This document shows positions 47,151-55,431 of a stretch of DNA of 64,000 bases, piece after piece; position 1 is the stretch's first letter; each line of letters begins with the position of its first letter. Source of the stretch: Virgibacillus_F necropolis_A (GTDB taxonomy: Bacteria > Bacillota > Bacilli > Bacillales > Amphibacillaceae). The stretch is taken from contig NZ_CP084993.1 in assembly GCF_044793635.1 (NCBI RefSeq), positions 7,612 to 71,611 on the forward strand. Direction: 5' to 3'. The translations under genes and the position numbers were made by a program. The notes under the pieces are model-generated. The model was not told the origin of the DNA and made no database searches. It saw only the letters and a program-made list of their open reading frames with translations.

Positions 47151-47765
47151 ATGTTATTGAATTTATTTTTTAAGAAACGCTGGAAGAAGTCAGAACAACT
47201 TTATATGCAGTATGGTGCTTATGAACTATATGATATTGGTGCAATGTGGGTTGATACGGCGGATATCATTGGTCTATCATTGCGTCCAAAAAGTATTAAG
47301 GATGATGAGGATATGCGCTATTTAAAAAGATCAGTCAAGGAAAGGGGTTGGGAAAATACCCACTGTATGACACTACATTTGGTTCGACTGCCTAACGGTA
47401 AATTCACGGTTGGTTCAGGCGGAAATCATCGAACATACCTGTCAAAAGAAATCGGTCTTGAACGACTAAAAGCACTCGTTTCTGTGCTAGTACCTACCAA
47501 ATACCTGATGGACGAGGATTATGCCAAAATTGAGTATTTTACTTTGAAGTGTCATGAGTATAATGATTATGCGACCAAAAAGAATGTATTCCTCAACTCT
47601 AAAGGTGTATTTCGACTATACTATCCTCTTGAAGAGGCCGAATTTGACCGATTGTGTAATCTTGCTGATAAAATGTTAGACAAACGAGCTGAGGTAATTC
47701 GAAATGTAGCAATTCGAAATGGTATAATGAAAGATAATGATGCTGAATTAAAGGCGCAGGATTAG
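47151..47765 (+). CDS. ParB/sulfiredoxin-fold protein (204 aa)
   Basis: Residues about 30-110 resemble the ParB-like/sulfiredoxin domain: DIIGLSLRPKSIKDDEDMRY, then LPNGKFTVGSGGNHRTYLSK, where GGNHR is the usual nucleotide-binding motif. It lacks the helix-turn-helix of true ParB, so partition is unlikely; stand-alone domains of this kind have ATPase, nuclease or nucleotide-linked roles. AGGGGGGC lies 9 bases before the ATG, and a palindrome lies further upstream. Confidence 0.6.
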   Translation: MLLNLFFKKRWKKSEQLYMQYGAYELYDIGAMWVDTADIIGLSLRPKSIKDDEDMRYLKRSVKERGWENTHCMTLHLVRLPNGKFTVGSGGNHRTYLSKEIGLERLKALVSVLVPTKYLMDEDYAKIEYFTLKCHEYNDYATKKNVFLNSKGVFRLYYPLEEAEFDRLCNLADKMLDKRAEVIRNVAIRNGIMKDNDAELKAQD

Positions 47766-48018
47766 CTTTTAAAGGATTACCAATAGATACCTTTCCATGA
47801 AAAATAATTTGTTAATACTCTTAATTATTAATTTTATTTCGGTGTTTTAATCATTATAACCCCAATTATAATTACAGGGCATTTATATAACGAAAGTACA
47901 ACCATGGGGGCTTAACTTGTCATTGATTTAATTATGAGAGTAATATCTTTTATTGTTGGAATATTGGTTAGTGGTTATCCATAAGACAATTAACCAGATA
48001 TACCAAATAACAAAGGAC

Positions 48019-48089
48019 TCTTCCGTTAACGGGCGCGATTGCTGAAGATCAGAGCCTAATTTCTCAACAAGATATTGAGGAATTAGGCT
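48019..48089 (+). repeat. Dispersed GGGCGC-type repeat, copy 11, with attached hairpin
   Basis: CTTCCGTTAACGGGCGC, then a strong hairpin AGCCTAATT-CTCAA / TTGAG-AATTAGGCT (48053-48089). Copy 12 at 55241 has a similar CTAAT...ATTAG hairpin behind it. Confidence 0.65.
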
Positions 48090-48160
48090 ATTATATTTCC
48101 CTAAATATTTAATGTAGTAAATCTGCATTTCCTCCACAAAGGAAAAAATCATATTTTACA

Positions 48161-48197
48161 GAGAGTCATAACTTAAAGGTTTTGACTCTCTTTTTAT
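48161..48197 (+). terminator. Terminator at left edge of the Tn552-like transposon
   Basis: AGAGAGTCA / TGACTCTCT, nine pairs, then CTTTTTAT. It lies just outside the transposon. Confidence 0.7.
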
Positions 48198-48217
48198 ATT
48201 CCAGTAAAATCAAGGTT

Positions 48218-48268
48218 GTCACTTTTGAAGTTATTTTGCATCTATTTCAATCGATAATTTGCATAATA
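48218..48268 (+). repeat. Left terminal inverted repeat of the Tn552-like transposon
   Basis: Begins TGTCACTTTTGAAG and holds two TTTGCAT-type internal repeats, probable transposase sites. Matches the reverse complement of 55328-55378. Confidence 0.8.
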
Positions 48269-48318
48269 AGCACCTTATAAAAAGCCATCACTGATTATAA
48301 AGATGGCCTTCCTATAGT

Positions 48319-49131
48319 TTATTTAATACCGATAACCAAACTATCTCGTGCAGCCTCAACCACTTCCGTTGTTATCGTTTCGAGTTTGTTTATTTCGAGT
48401 ATACGATCAATCTGCATAAAAAGTCTTTGAATGAGCCGAAAATTTCCATTGGTAATCTTAATAATGCTGGTGATTGCCTCATAATCAGAAAAGTCTTCGA
48501 GTTTTATGGAGAGACCTAACTCTTGCCATTTATACTCCAAGATATGATGTGTTTCATCTTTACTAAGATTATCAAATTCATGTGCAAAACCTATTCTAGA
48601 AAAAAGTTGAGGATATCGCGCCAATCTTTTCTCAATACCAGGCATGCCGATGAATATCATTGCAATATCATTCCGATCATAGATGTCCCTAAGCTGTTCT
48701 AAATGCTGCAATTTTAGTCGATCTATTTCATCAATAATAATCAAGTCGATATCGCTATAGGTAGCAGTGGAATAATCTCCTTCTGTTCCCTCTGTACGTT
48801 CTTTATACATAGTCCTCGCCATATTCATTCGGAATCCAATTGTATGAATCTGATCGGTCATTTTAGTCGCTCGCACCGCTGGAGCCGTATAGAAAATTGT
48901 TTTTGCTTCAAGTATTTTTTCATCAGCGTCTAAGCCTGCTTCATTTAATGTTTTATAATCTATTTGTTTTTCGATAGAATCCCAATTTGAGTAATATTTT
49001 GAGGATAGTGTTTTGCCCACACCAGGTAATCCATAACAAATACCAATATACTTATACTTGATACAGGCACCACAAAATTCAGCAAATCTCTTGTATTCTT
49101 TCGTTTCAATAAAATTTTTGCGCTTATTCAT
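48319..49131 (-). CDS. tniB: Transposition ATPase (Tn552 p271 / TniB-like)
   Basis: AAA+ ATPase of 270 residues. Walker A GLPGVGKT at 34-41 and Walker B DLIIIDEIDRLK near 130-140 are intact, followed by IFIGMPGIEKRLARYPQLFS (sensor and arginine-finger region). TniB/p271 proteins bind target DNA and activate the transposase. It overlaps the transposase gene by 8 bases. The length is one residue short of Tn552 p271. Confidence 0.88.
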   Translation of the reverse strand: MNKRKNFIETKEYKRFAEFCGACIKYKYIGICYGLPGVGKTLSSKYYSNWDSIEKQIDYKTLNEAGLDADEKILEAKTIFYTAPAVRATKMTDQIHTIGFRMNMARTMYKERTEGTEGDYSTATYSDIDLIIIDEIDRLKLQHLEQLRDIYDRNDIAMIFIGMPGIEKRLARYPQLFSRIGFAHEFDNLSKDETHHILEYKWQELGLSIKLEDFSDYEAITSIIKITNGNFRLIQRLFMQIDRILEINKLETITTEVVEAARDSLVIGIK

Positions 49132-50569
49132 TGAAATACCTCTTTAATTTTGACTTCTTTGATTTTGACTTGGATAGGTTGTCTTTTACATCATTTTGCT
49201 TCGATAAAATGACCTCTTCTGCAATTGATTTCCCTGCATCAAGTTGTTTTTTTAGATCTCTTCTTACCTTATTTCGGGCTGAAACAATATCTTTTAAATC
49301 GACGGTATAATCGGAAATTTCAGGAGAAATCGCTGTACATAAATATTCATCTTTATAGAAAACTCGTATCTCAGCAATATCCCTTGGATTATAACGAATA
49401 ATAACTGTTTCACCAACGTATGCAGCCAAGTTAATATTGATATATCTTAATCCTTGGAAGCGAATACCGTCAGCATGAACTTTTCTTGGCTTTGCAACAT
49501 TCAATAGTAATAAATCAAGGTTCTCCAAACTTTCAGGCATATTGGGTAGAAAGCCAGAATGATTCCATGCATGTATTGGTTCTTTTTTTGTGGTGCTATG
49601 AATCCTATGATGGTAATGATATATGATGAAATCCGATAATTTTTCATCTAACTCTTTAATGGTGATAAGTGATGGATTAGTTTGATTTCCTATATAACCA
49701 GGAAGATCCTGCAAAAACAATTGATTAACAGTTAAGAAGAACCTTTCTATTTTCCCACGCCCCCTTGGAACACCGACTGCAGAGAATAACAGATTAATTT
49801 TTAAATCAATTGCAACTTGTTCTAAATGATTGGACGTGAAATCACTTCCATGGTCTGTATAAAATTTTTCAGGTATACCACATATTTGCCACTCGGGATT
49901 GCCTTTTCTCCAAATCGCTTGGTGCAAAACTAATGCTGTATGAATGGCGGTTGGATCTTGAAAGGTTAAAAAGTATCCAGCAATTGCCCGACTATACTCA
50001 TCCATAATAATAGTCAGCCAAGGTCTTTCTGGTTTTCCTTTTTCATTTAAAACCATAATATCCAAAGGAGTATGATCAGCCTGCCAGATTTCATTGGGAT
50101 AACTTGCTTCCCTGCGGTGAATTAGGTCAAAACTATTTTGATATTCTTTTCTTCCTTCATAGGCTAGTTTTTTCATGCTTGGTAAGAGAGTTTTTGAAAG
50201 GGCATATACCTGATTGTAACTAGGTTTTTGCCAATTGTTCTTTGTACATATTTTACATATCTTTCTATGGATTGAAGTGATTGAATTTTTTTTGTGGTTT
50301 AGAATTAAATTCTTAATCTCTTCTTGCACTTCTATTGCTACCTTAAAGCTACCTGCATCTCCACGATTTTTACGAATCAAACCTTTTAATCCAAATTGCC
50401 GATACTTACTAATCCAATATTGGAGTGTTCGTGTTGAGATACCTGATTCCTTTACAATAGTGTTTAATGTTTTTTCATCGGAAAGATATGGTTTTATTAT
50501 CTTGAATTTATCCATAGCGTTTTGTCTTTGTTCTTCTGAACACGAAGCCAACTGAGGTGGATTTTCCAT
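49124..50569 (-). CDS. tniA: DDE transposase (Tn552 p480 / TniA-like)
   Basis: Transposase of 481 residues. N-terminal helix-turn-helix segments (about 20-60, TLNTIVKESGISTRTLQYWI) precede an rve-type catalytic core with Asp165 (QADHTPLD), Asp239 (YTDHGSDF) and Glu275 (GKIERF), a D,D-35-E set; a Mu-type C-terminal beta-barrel follows. It acts at the TGTCA ends together with TniB. AAGGAGAGTTTGT precedes the ATG on its strand. No defect seen. Confidence 0.92.
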   Translation of the reverse strand: MENPPQLASCSEEQRQNAMDKFKIIKPYLSDEKTLNTIVKESGISTRTLQYWISKYRQFGLKGLIRKNRGDAGSFKVAIEVQEEIKNLILNHKKNSITSIHRKICKICTKNNWQKPSYNQVYALSKTLLPSMKKLAYEGRKEYQNSFDLIHRREASYPNEIWQADHTPLDIMVLNEKGKPERPWLTIIMDEYSRAIAGYFLTFQDPTAIHTALVLHQAIWRKGNPEWQICGIPEKFYTDHGSDFTSNHLEQVAIDLKINLLFSAVGVPRGRGKIERFFLTVNQLFLQDLPGYIGNQTNPSLITIKELDEKLSDFIIYHYHHRIHSTTKKEPIHAWNHSGFLPNMPESLENLDLLLLNVAKPRKVHADGIRFQGLRYININLAAYVGETVIIRYNPRDIAEIRVFYKDEYLCTAISPEISDYTVDLKDIVSARNKVRRDLKKQLDAGKSIAEEVILSKQNDVKDNLSKSKSKKSKLKRYFNE

Positions 50570-50603
50570 ACAAACTCTCCTTCCAACATAAAAGTTACAA
50601 TTG

Positions 50604-51176
50604 TTATGAACTCTTGATTTCTTCCTTATTTAAATACCGATAAAGTGTGGCTTTGCTAATTCCAGTCATGTCTACAATATCCTTTACGCTGTACTCTTCT
50701 GTATGATAAAGATTTATCGCTCTGGAGATATTCTTATGATTCACTTTCGGTCTTCCGCCTTTCCTTCCCCTTGCTCTAGCACTTTTCAGCCCTTCTTTGG
50801 TGCGTTCTACAATCAAATCCCGTTCAAATTGGCTGAAAGCTTGGAAGACTGTCATCATTAGTTTCCCTTGCGGCGTGTATGTATCAAAGTTCTCCTTGTT
50901 GCTGATTAGTTTTACGTCATGTTCTTCAAAATAATTGACAATATCTATTAAATCTTTCGTACTTCTTCCCAGCCTGGAGAAACTTTCGACAACGACAACA
51001 TCATGTGGTCTCAATTTATCTTTTAAACGATTCAACTCTGGCCGATTCGATTTTGTACCTGTAATTTTTTCCGTTAGTATTTCATTACAGTTATATGTTT
51101 TTAACAAATCTATCTGTCGAGATAAATCTTGCTTTTGAGTACTGACTCTTGCATAGCCATAAATGTATCGGTTCAT
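50604..51176 (-). CDS. Serine resolvase of the Tn552-like transposon
   Basis: Resolvase/invertase of 190 residues with the catalytic serine in YGYARVSTQKQD (Ser12), the conserved ESFSRLGRSTKDL and FERDLIVERTKEG stretches, and a C-terminal helix-turn-helix (YSVKDIVDMTGISKATLYRY). It resolves transposition cointegrates at a res site, presumably in the non-coding DNA just upstream (51177-51400). Corresponds to BinL of Tn552. Differs clearly from the recombinase at 55432. Confidence 0.93.
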   Translation of the reverse strand: MNRYIYGYARVSTQKQDLSRQIDLLKTYNCNEILTEKITGTKSNRPELNRLKDKLRPHDVVVVESFSRLGRSTKDLIDIVNYFEEHDVKLISNKENFDTYTPQGKLMMTVFQAFSQFERDLIVERTKEGLKSARARGRKGGRPKVNHKNISRAINLYHTEEYSVKDIVDMTGISKATLYRYLNKEEIKSS

Positions 51177-51416
51177 AAATAGATACCGTCCTTTCCATTA
51201 TATTGTATCACAAAGGGTAGTATAAGAGTCGTAGATTTTGAATAACCTTTTGAAACTAATATTCCATCAATTATCAAGAAAAAGTGAGCTGATAAAATTC
51301 GTCTTAAAAACAATCATTTTTGATACTGTAAATACTAGGGTTAACTGACAATTATAAAAGTTTTTCTGATACAATACAATTAAGCAATCGGGGCCCTTTT
51401 GTGGAGTAAGAGTTAT
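51177..51416. other. Non-coding region, probable res site of the transposon and promoter of arsR-MFS
   Basis: About 240 bases between the resolvase gene and the leader ORF. Such regions hold the resolvase's own res site; degenerate subsites could not be defined by eye. AAGCAAT (51382) can pair with ATTGCTT (51423), enclosing the ribosome binding site and start of the leader ORF. Confidence 0.4.
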
Positions 51417-51527
51417 ATGAGTATTGCTTTTTCTATTGTTCTAAAGACACCCTTTAATAAGAGTGTCTATTTTTTATGTAAAATCTCATTTTCTAAAAGT
51501 GTTGAATATTTTATTCTAAAAGTATAG
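51417..51527 (+). CDS. Leader peptide ORF with internal terminator
   Basis: A 36-codon frame beginning MSIAFSIVLKTPFNKSVYFL, with GGAG 11 bases before the ATG. Within it lies a terminator hairpin (51444-51476). Leader ORFs ending in or spanning a terminator stand ahead of several ribosome-protection and efflux genes of Gram-positive bacteria, where a stalled ribosome lets transcription continue. The downstream cargo, an exporter, fits this model. Expression of the peptide is inferred. Confidence 0.5.
   Translation: MSIAFSIVLKTPFNKSVYFLCKISFSKSVEYFILKV
51444..51476 (+). terminator. Terminator/attenuator within the leader ORF
   Basis: AGACAC (51445) pairs with GTGTCT (51463), followed by ATTTTTTAT. 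It lies upstream of the ArsR-MFS pair and would stop transcription unless opened. Confidence 0.7.
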
Positions 51528-51535
51528 AATAAAAT
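51508..51535. promoter_or_regulatory. Palindromic operator before arsR-type gene
   Basis: ATTTTATTCTA-N6-TAGAATAAAAT, perfect 11-bp arms, ending 16 bases before the start codon. TATTC...GAATA is shared with the palindrome before the other ArsR-type gene (41395). Confidence 0.75.
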
Positions 51536-51550
51536 GCAGGAGGAGATAAT

Positions 51551-52594
51551 ATGGATTTATTTTCTATGGGAACTAAAGAAAGAGAAAAATATAGCGTGGA
51601 AGTGAAATGTTCACTTTTATGGGAATCTGCACTAGGAATTGCGGCTATAACAAATCATTCTCTTGTTGAGACCCTCGATCTATCTAAGCAGAACAGGGAA
51701 AGTATCAAGAAGTCTCTATCCAAGGACATGACTGAGCAACTTGAATACGCACAAACGCATAATACTTGGAAAACACTTCTTCAAATATTACATCAAGAAG
51801 ATTTCAAGAATTTATCTTCATTTATTGCCTATGTGAGAAAACTATCTCCAGAGGAGTTAAAGTCTATAGCAATTCCTTATCTAGGGAAAGACAAAAATAT
51901 ACAGAGAAATGGACTAGTGCAAGGATCAAAGGAAGCTCTTAGTGAATTACAGAACTTTACTAAGGCTAATCCTTTTCTCCCTTCATACCTAGAGTTTATT
52001 AGTAAAACAAACACGGAAGAATTAAAAAATCATTTGATTGAAGTAATGTCTGGTTGGTATAAGGCAGTGGTAGAACCTGAAAAAGAAAAGCTACAATCAA
52101 TACTTAGCAGAGATAAGAATTCTAAAGAAAAAATGATTGAAAAGTTGGAACCAGAACAATTTGTAGAGTGGGCTACAGATGGTATTAGTTATCCTCCAGA
52201 ACCAAGTGTATTTAAAGTTATTCTCATACCCCACTACATTTATCGGCCATGGAACGTACAAGCAGACTTAGAAGGTGTGAAAGTATTCTATTATGCGGTC
52301 GCTAATGAAAGTATTTCTATTGATAGTAAATATGTTCCAAATAAAATGCTAGTGCAAAGGTATAAAGCACTCGGAGATGAAAACCGATTAAAGATTTTGA
52401 AAATGATTAAAGAAAAAAGTTTATCACTCCAAGAGTTAACAGATGAATTGAAGATGGGAAAGACAACGGTTCATCATCATTTAAAAATTTTAAAAGCGGC
52501 AAGATTGGTATTACCCAATTCAAATAAATACAGTATTAACGAAGAGGCTTTGACACTGTTACCAAAGGAATTAAAGCTATTCTTGGAAAATTAA
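51551..52594 (+). CDS. ArsR-type regulator with large N-terminal domain (347 aa)
   Basis: C-terminal ArsR winged helix-turn-helix (VQRYKALGDENRLKILKMIK, then KTTVHHHLKILKAARLV) behind a 260-residue domain of the same general type as in the protein at 41436. It probably represses the operon through the palindrome directly upstream, with the N-terminal part sensing the exported compound. GCAGGAGGAGATAAT precedes the ATG. The MFS gene starts 16 bases after its stop, so the two form an operon. Confidence 0.85.
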   Translation: MDLFSMGTKEREKYSVEVKCSLLWESALGIAAITNHSLVETLDLSKQNRESIKKSLSKDMTEQLEYAQTHNTWKTLLQILHQEDFKNLSSFIAYVRKLSPEELKSIAIPYLGKDKNIQRNGLVQGSKEALSELQNFTKANPFLPSYLEFISKTNTEELKNHLIEVMSGWYKAVVEPEKEKLQSILSRDKNSKEKMIEKLEPEQFVEWATDGISYPPEPSVFKVILIPHYIYRPWNVQADLEGVKVFYYAVANESISIDSKYVPNKMLVQRYKALGDENRLKILKMIKEKSLSLQELTDELKMGKTTVHHHLKILKAARLVLPNSNKYSINEEALTLLPKELKLFLEN

Positions 52595-52609
52595 CTTAGG
52601 GGGGATTAA

Positions 52610-53836
52610 ATGGGAGCTTCAACTGCACAAGTTCATTCAGAGGAAAAATTACCTGAATTTAAAAAGAATTATCAAGTTTTTAGGTTTATTGGAGGTAATT
52701 TAGTTTCTTTTTTTGGAGACCAAATTTATTTAATAGCTCTGCCTTTAATTGTATTAGCAATGACAGGGTCGCCATTGAGTATGGGTATCGTAGCAGCTTT
52801 AGAAAGGCTTCCAATTGTTATTCAGCCATTTACTGGTGTTTTGGCGGATCGATTTAATCGTAAGAAGATCTTACTGATTTGTGATTTAGGGAGATTTATT
52901 GTGATTGGTTTAATGGGTTCATTACATATGATGGAACTCCTTTATATTTGGGAGGTGTACGTAGGAGCATTGATAGTAGGAGCGTTAACCCAAATCTATA
53001 ATACTTCTCAGTTTGCATCAGTCCCAAAATTAGTTCAGAAAAAAGATTTGCAATTAGTTAATTCTATTAATACAGGTATATTTCATACTGCTGTTTTTAT
53101 CGCCCCAGGATTAGGAGGAATACTTATCAGTATTTTTAACCCTGGTTTGGGTCTAATTATTAATAGTGTAAGCTTCTTTTTGGGTTTCCTAGTCGTGTTA
53201 AGTTTAAATATCGAAAGCGTACAAAAACAAAAAAGTAGCACCAAAGTTTTCACTGATATAAAGGAAGGGTTTGACTTTGTAATTAAACAAAAACCTATAT
53301 TATATACTAACATCGCTATGCTTTTTTCTATTTTTGGGACTACACTTTTTTTAACTATGCTGGTAATTCACCTGAAATCTTCAGTAGGTCTAGGAGCAGC
53401 ACAAATAGGTTTTCTGTTATCTATCGGAGGAATCGCCGCAATAGGTGGAGCTTTATTAACAAATTTACTTAGGAATTATTTTTCATATAGAAGTATCTTA
53501 TTTTTCTCAGGAACAATGGGCGGAATTTCAATTATAGCATTTAGCTTCTCTGATACGTTTTTTTGGTTAGCAGTTATGAATGCATTGGGTACAATTTCAG
53601 CTGCGATTATGAGCCCGTGTATTGTAACCATTCGTCAAACACTTAGCCCTGATTATTTGTTAGGACGTGTCCAAGCTACAAGTCGTTTTATGACATGGAT
53701 ATTAATGCCAATTTCAGCTTTAGTAGCAGGAATAATTGCTGAACAGTTTGGAACAGAAATTACCATATTTATTGGGGGCATTATTGCAACAATTGCTTCT
53801 TTTATATATTTACACCCTTCTTTAAAAAAAGCTTAG
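52610..53836 (+). CDS. MFS exporter, macrolide-efflux-like
   Basis: Protein of 408 residues with about 12 membrane segments and the drug-exporter style loop GVLADRFNRKKILLI (between segments 2 and 3). Overall it resembles the Mef/enterobactin-exporter group of the major facilitator superfamily, which uses the proton gradient to pump out drugs or peptides. The ArsR-type gene, operator and attenuator-like leader suggest it is induced by a toxic compound. AACTTAGGGGGGATTAA precedes the ATG. Cargo of the Tn552-like transposon. Substrate unknown. Confidence 0.85.
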   Translation: MGASTAQVHSEEKLPEFKKNYQVFRFIGGNLVSFFGDQIYLIALPLIVLAMTGSPLSMGIVAALERLPIVIQPFTGVLADRFNRKKILLICDLGRFIVIGLMGSLHMMELLYIWEVYVGALIVGALTQIYNTSQFASVPKLVQKKDLQLVNSINTGIFHTAVFIAPGLGGILISIFNPGLGLIINSVSFFLGFLVVLSLNIESVQKQKSSTKVFTDIKEGFDFVIKQKPILYTNIAMLFSIFGTTLFLTMLVIHLKSSVGLGAAQIGFLLSIGGIAAIGGALLTNLLRNYFSYRSILFFSGTMGGISIIAFSFSDTFFWLAVMNALGTISAAIMSPCIVTIRQTLSPDYLLGRVQATSRFMTWILMPISALVAGIIAEQFGTEITIFIGGIIATIASFIYLHPSLKKA

Positions 53837-54031
53837 TTTATAATTGCATGTATAATGGGATAAAGATAAGAGTTAGAAAGTAGTATTTCAATTATGACCT
53901 CCCCAAGGCAAAATTGATATAAAACTTCTTCATCCTCTTACTTTTAAATAGATGGGTGCTTCTCTTTGGAGTGGCACCTTTAGTATTTACTAAAAAAGGC
54001 CTACTGGGTTGTTAGAAAGGATAGAATACTT

Positions 54032-55195
54032 ATGGTAATTGCAAAAAACGTTATACTTTCTTCAATGCAAAAAGAAGTGGTTGAGAAGACTCAAAAGTGG
54101 TTTGAAAGCTCCACATCACAAGCATTTGTTTTAACAGGGTATGCAGGAACAGGTAAGACTACCTGCGTTGAATATTTAATTAATGCATTAAATATTGAGT
54201 TAAATGAAGTTTCATTCGTAGCCCCAACAGGTAAAGCAAGTGTTGTTATAACCCAAAAAGCCAAGGGTAATTATCAGGCAAGTACTATACACAAACTTAT
54301 ATATAGGATAGATGAATTTATTGGTTTTGTATTAAAGGAGAAAGCCGAGTTAAAGAATCTTAAATTAATTATATGTGATGAAGCATCTATGATTGACAGA
54401 GATTTGCTAGAGGATCTACTAAGTTTTGAAATAAAAGTGCTTTTTTTGGGCGATCGAGGTCAATTAGAACCAATAGGTGAAAAAACTAAACTTCTCAATA
54501 AACCTGACGCAGAACTTACTGAAATACATAGACAGGCTAAAGACAATCCAATAATCTATTTAAGTATGCTTGCACGGGAAGGTAAGAGTATACCTCCGGG
54601 ACGCTATGGAAAAAGTGTTTTCGTAATTTCTAAAGACACAATTAACGAAAAAAGTAATGAAAAAATTATTGATATGGCTAGTAGAGCTGATCAAATGATC
54701 TGTGGAAAGAATAGTACTAGGGAATATTTCAATAACGTTATAAGAGAGAAGAAAGGAATCAAAAGTCCACTGCCAGTTTATGGGGAAAAAATGATTTGTT
54801 TGAGGAATAATTGGAATAAAACCATTAAAGATATATCATTGGTAAATGGAATTATTGGTTATATTACAGATATTGAGCAACAAATGGAAAAAGATAAAGT
54901 GTTAACAAGAGATTGTATAAGGATGAATTTCAAACCCGAATTCCTCGAAGAATCATTTGAGAATTTACTGATTTTGCATTCATCTTTTACTGGAAAGAGG
55001 GAAATTTTATATAGAGAAGAAGTTAAATTGTATGATAAATTTGATTTTGGTTATTGTATTACTGCCCATAAAAGTCAAGGTAGTCAATTTGGAAACTTAC
55101 TTATTTATGATGAAATCTTAAATTATAAAAATCATGCTCAATGGAAATACACAGCTATTACTAGAGCGGTAAATAATCTAATCTTAATACAGTAA
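54032..55195 (+). CDS. RecD/Dda-like superfamily 1 helicase
   Basis: Protein of 387 residues. Walker A GYAGTGKT at 36-43, motif II IICDEASMID, motif III FLGDRGQLEPIG, and C-terminal ITAHKSQGSQF and YTAITRAVNNLILIQ (motifs V and VI) match the RecD2/Dda group with a UvrD_C_2 end. It is shorter than RecD2 and lacks its N-terminal domain, so it is closer to phage Dda. Helicases of this kind are unusual transposon cargo; a role in repair, replication restart or defence is possible. GAAAGGATAGAATACTT precedes the ATG. Confidence 0.85.
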   Translation: MVIAKNVILSSMQKEVVEKTQKWFESSTSQAFVLTGYAGTGKTTCVEYLINALNIELNEVSFVAPTGKASVVITQKAKGNYQASTIHKLIYRIDEFIGFVLKEKAELKNLKLIICDEASMIDRDLLEDLLSFEIKVLFLGDRGQLEPIGEKTKLLNKPDAELTEIHRQAKDNPIIYLSMLAREGKSIPPGRYGKSVFVISKDTINEKSNEKIIDMASRADQMICGKNSTREYFNNVIREKKGIKSPLPVYGEKMICLRNNWNKTIKDISLVNGIIGYITDIEQQMEKDKVLTRDCIRMNFKPEFLEESFENLLILHSSFTGKREILYREEVKLYDKFDFGYCITAHKSQGSQFGNLLIYDEILNYKNHAQWKYTAITRAVNNLILIQ

Positions 55196-55240
55196 ATTTC
55201 CTTTGAAGTTAGGAAATGCGTTCTTTTCAAAGTCTATCGA

Positions 55241-55320
55241 TATTCAATAAAAGGGCGCGATTGTGGCAAACCATAAGTCTAATTTTTCCTTTTAAAGAAG
55301 GAGAGATTAGGCTTTTTATA
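55241..55320 (+). repeat. Dispersed GGGCGC-type repeat, copy 12, with terminator
   Basis: TTCAATAAAAGGGCGC, then GATTGTGGCAAA and a hairpin GTCTAAT...ATTAGGC with TTTTTAT behind it (55278-55318). It follows the helicase gene by 45 bases and lies inside the Tn552-like transposon. Confidence 0.65.
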
Positions 55321-55327
55321 TTTATTT

Positions 55328-55378
55328 CCAGTGCAAAATAGCACTAAAAATAGATGCAAAATAAAATCTAAAGTGACA
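55328..55378 (-). repeat. Right terminal inverted repeat of the Tn552-like transposon
   Basis: Ends AAAGTGACA at 55378, complement of the left TGTCACTTT; AAATAGATGCAAAATAA is the inverted counterpart of the left TTATTTTGCATCTATTT. Confidence 0.8.
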
Positions 55379-55431
55379 CAAGGTATTGCCAAGTGTCATT
55401 ACATAGTGTCAGAAATGAAGGGGTGTTTTTA

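Larger units (their letters stand above)
48218..55378. mobile_element. Complete Tn552-like transposon
   Basis: A 7161-bp element. Its ends are inverted: TGTCACTTT at 48218 and its complement ending in TGACA at 55378; beyond these both ends share TTATTTTGCATCTATTT and further inside TTTGCA. A perfect 6-bp target duplication CAAGGT lies outside (48212-48217 and 55379-55384). It encodes a DDE transposase of 481 residues and an ATPase of 270, close to p480 and p271 of Tn552, plus a resolvase; cargo is an ArsR-MFS pair and a helicase. It sits 54 bases before the start of a plasmid serine recombinase gene, consistent with the res-site preference of the Tn552/Tn402/Tn5053 group. Confidence 0.9.
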
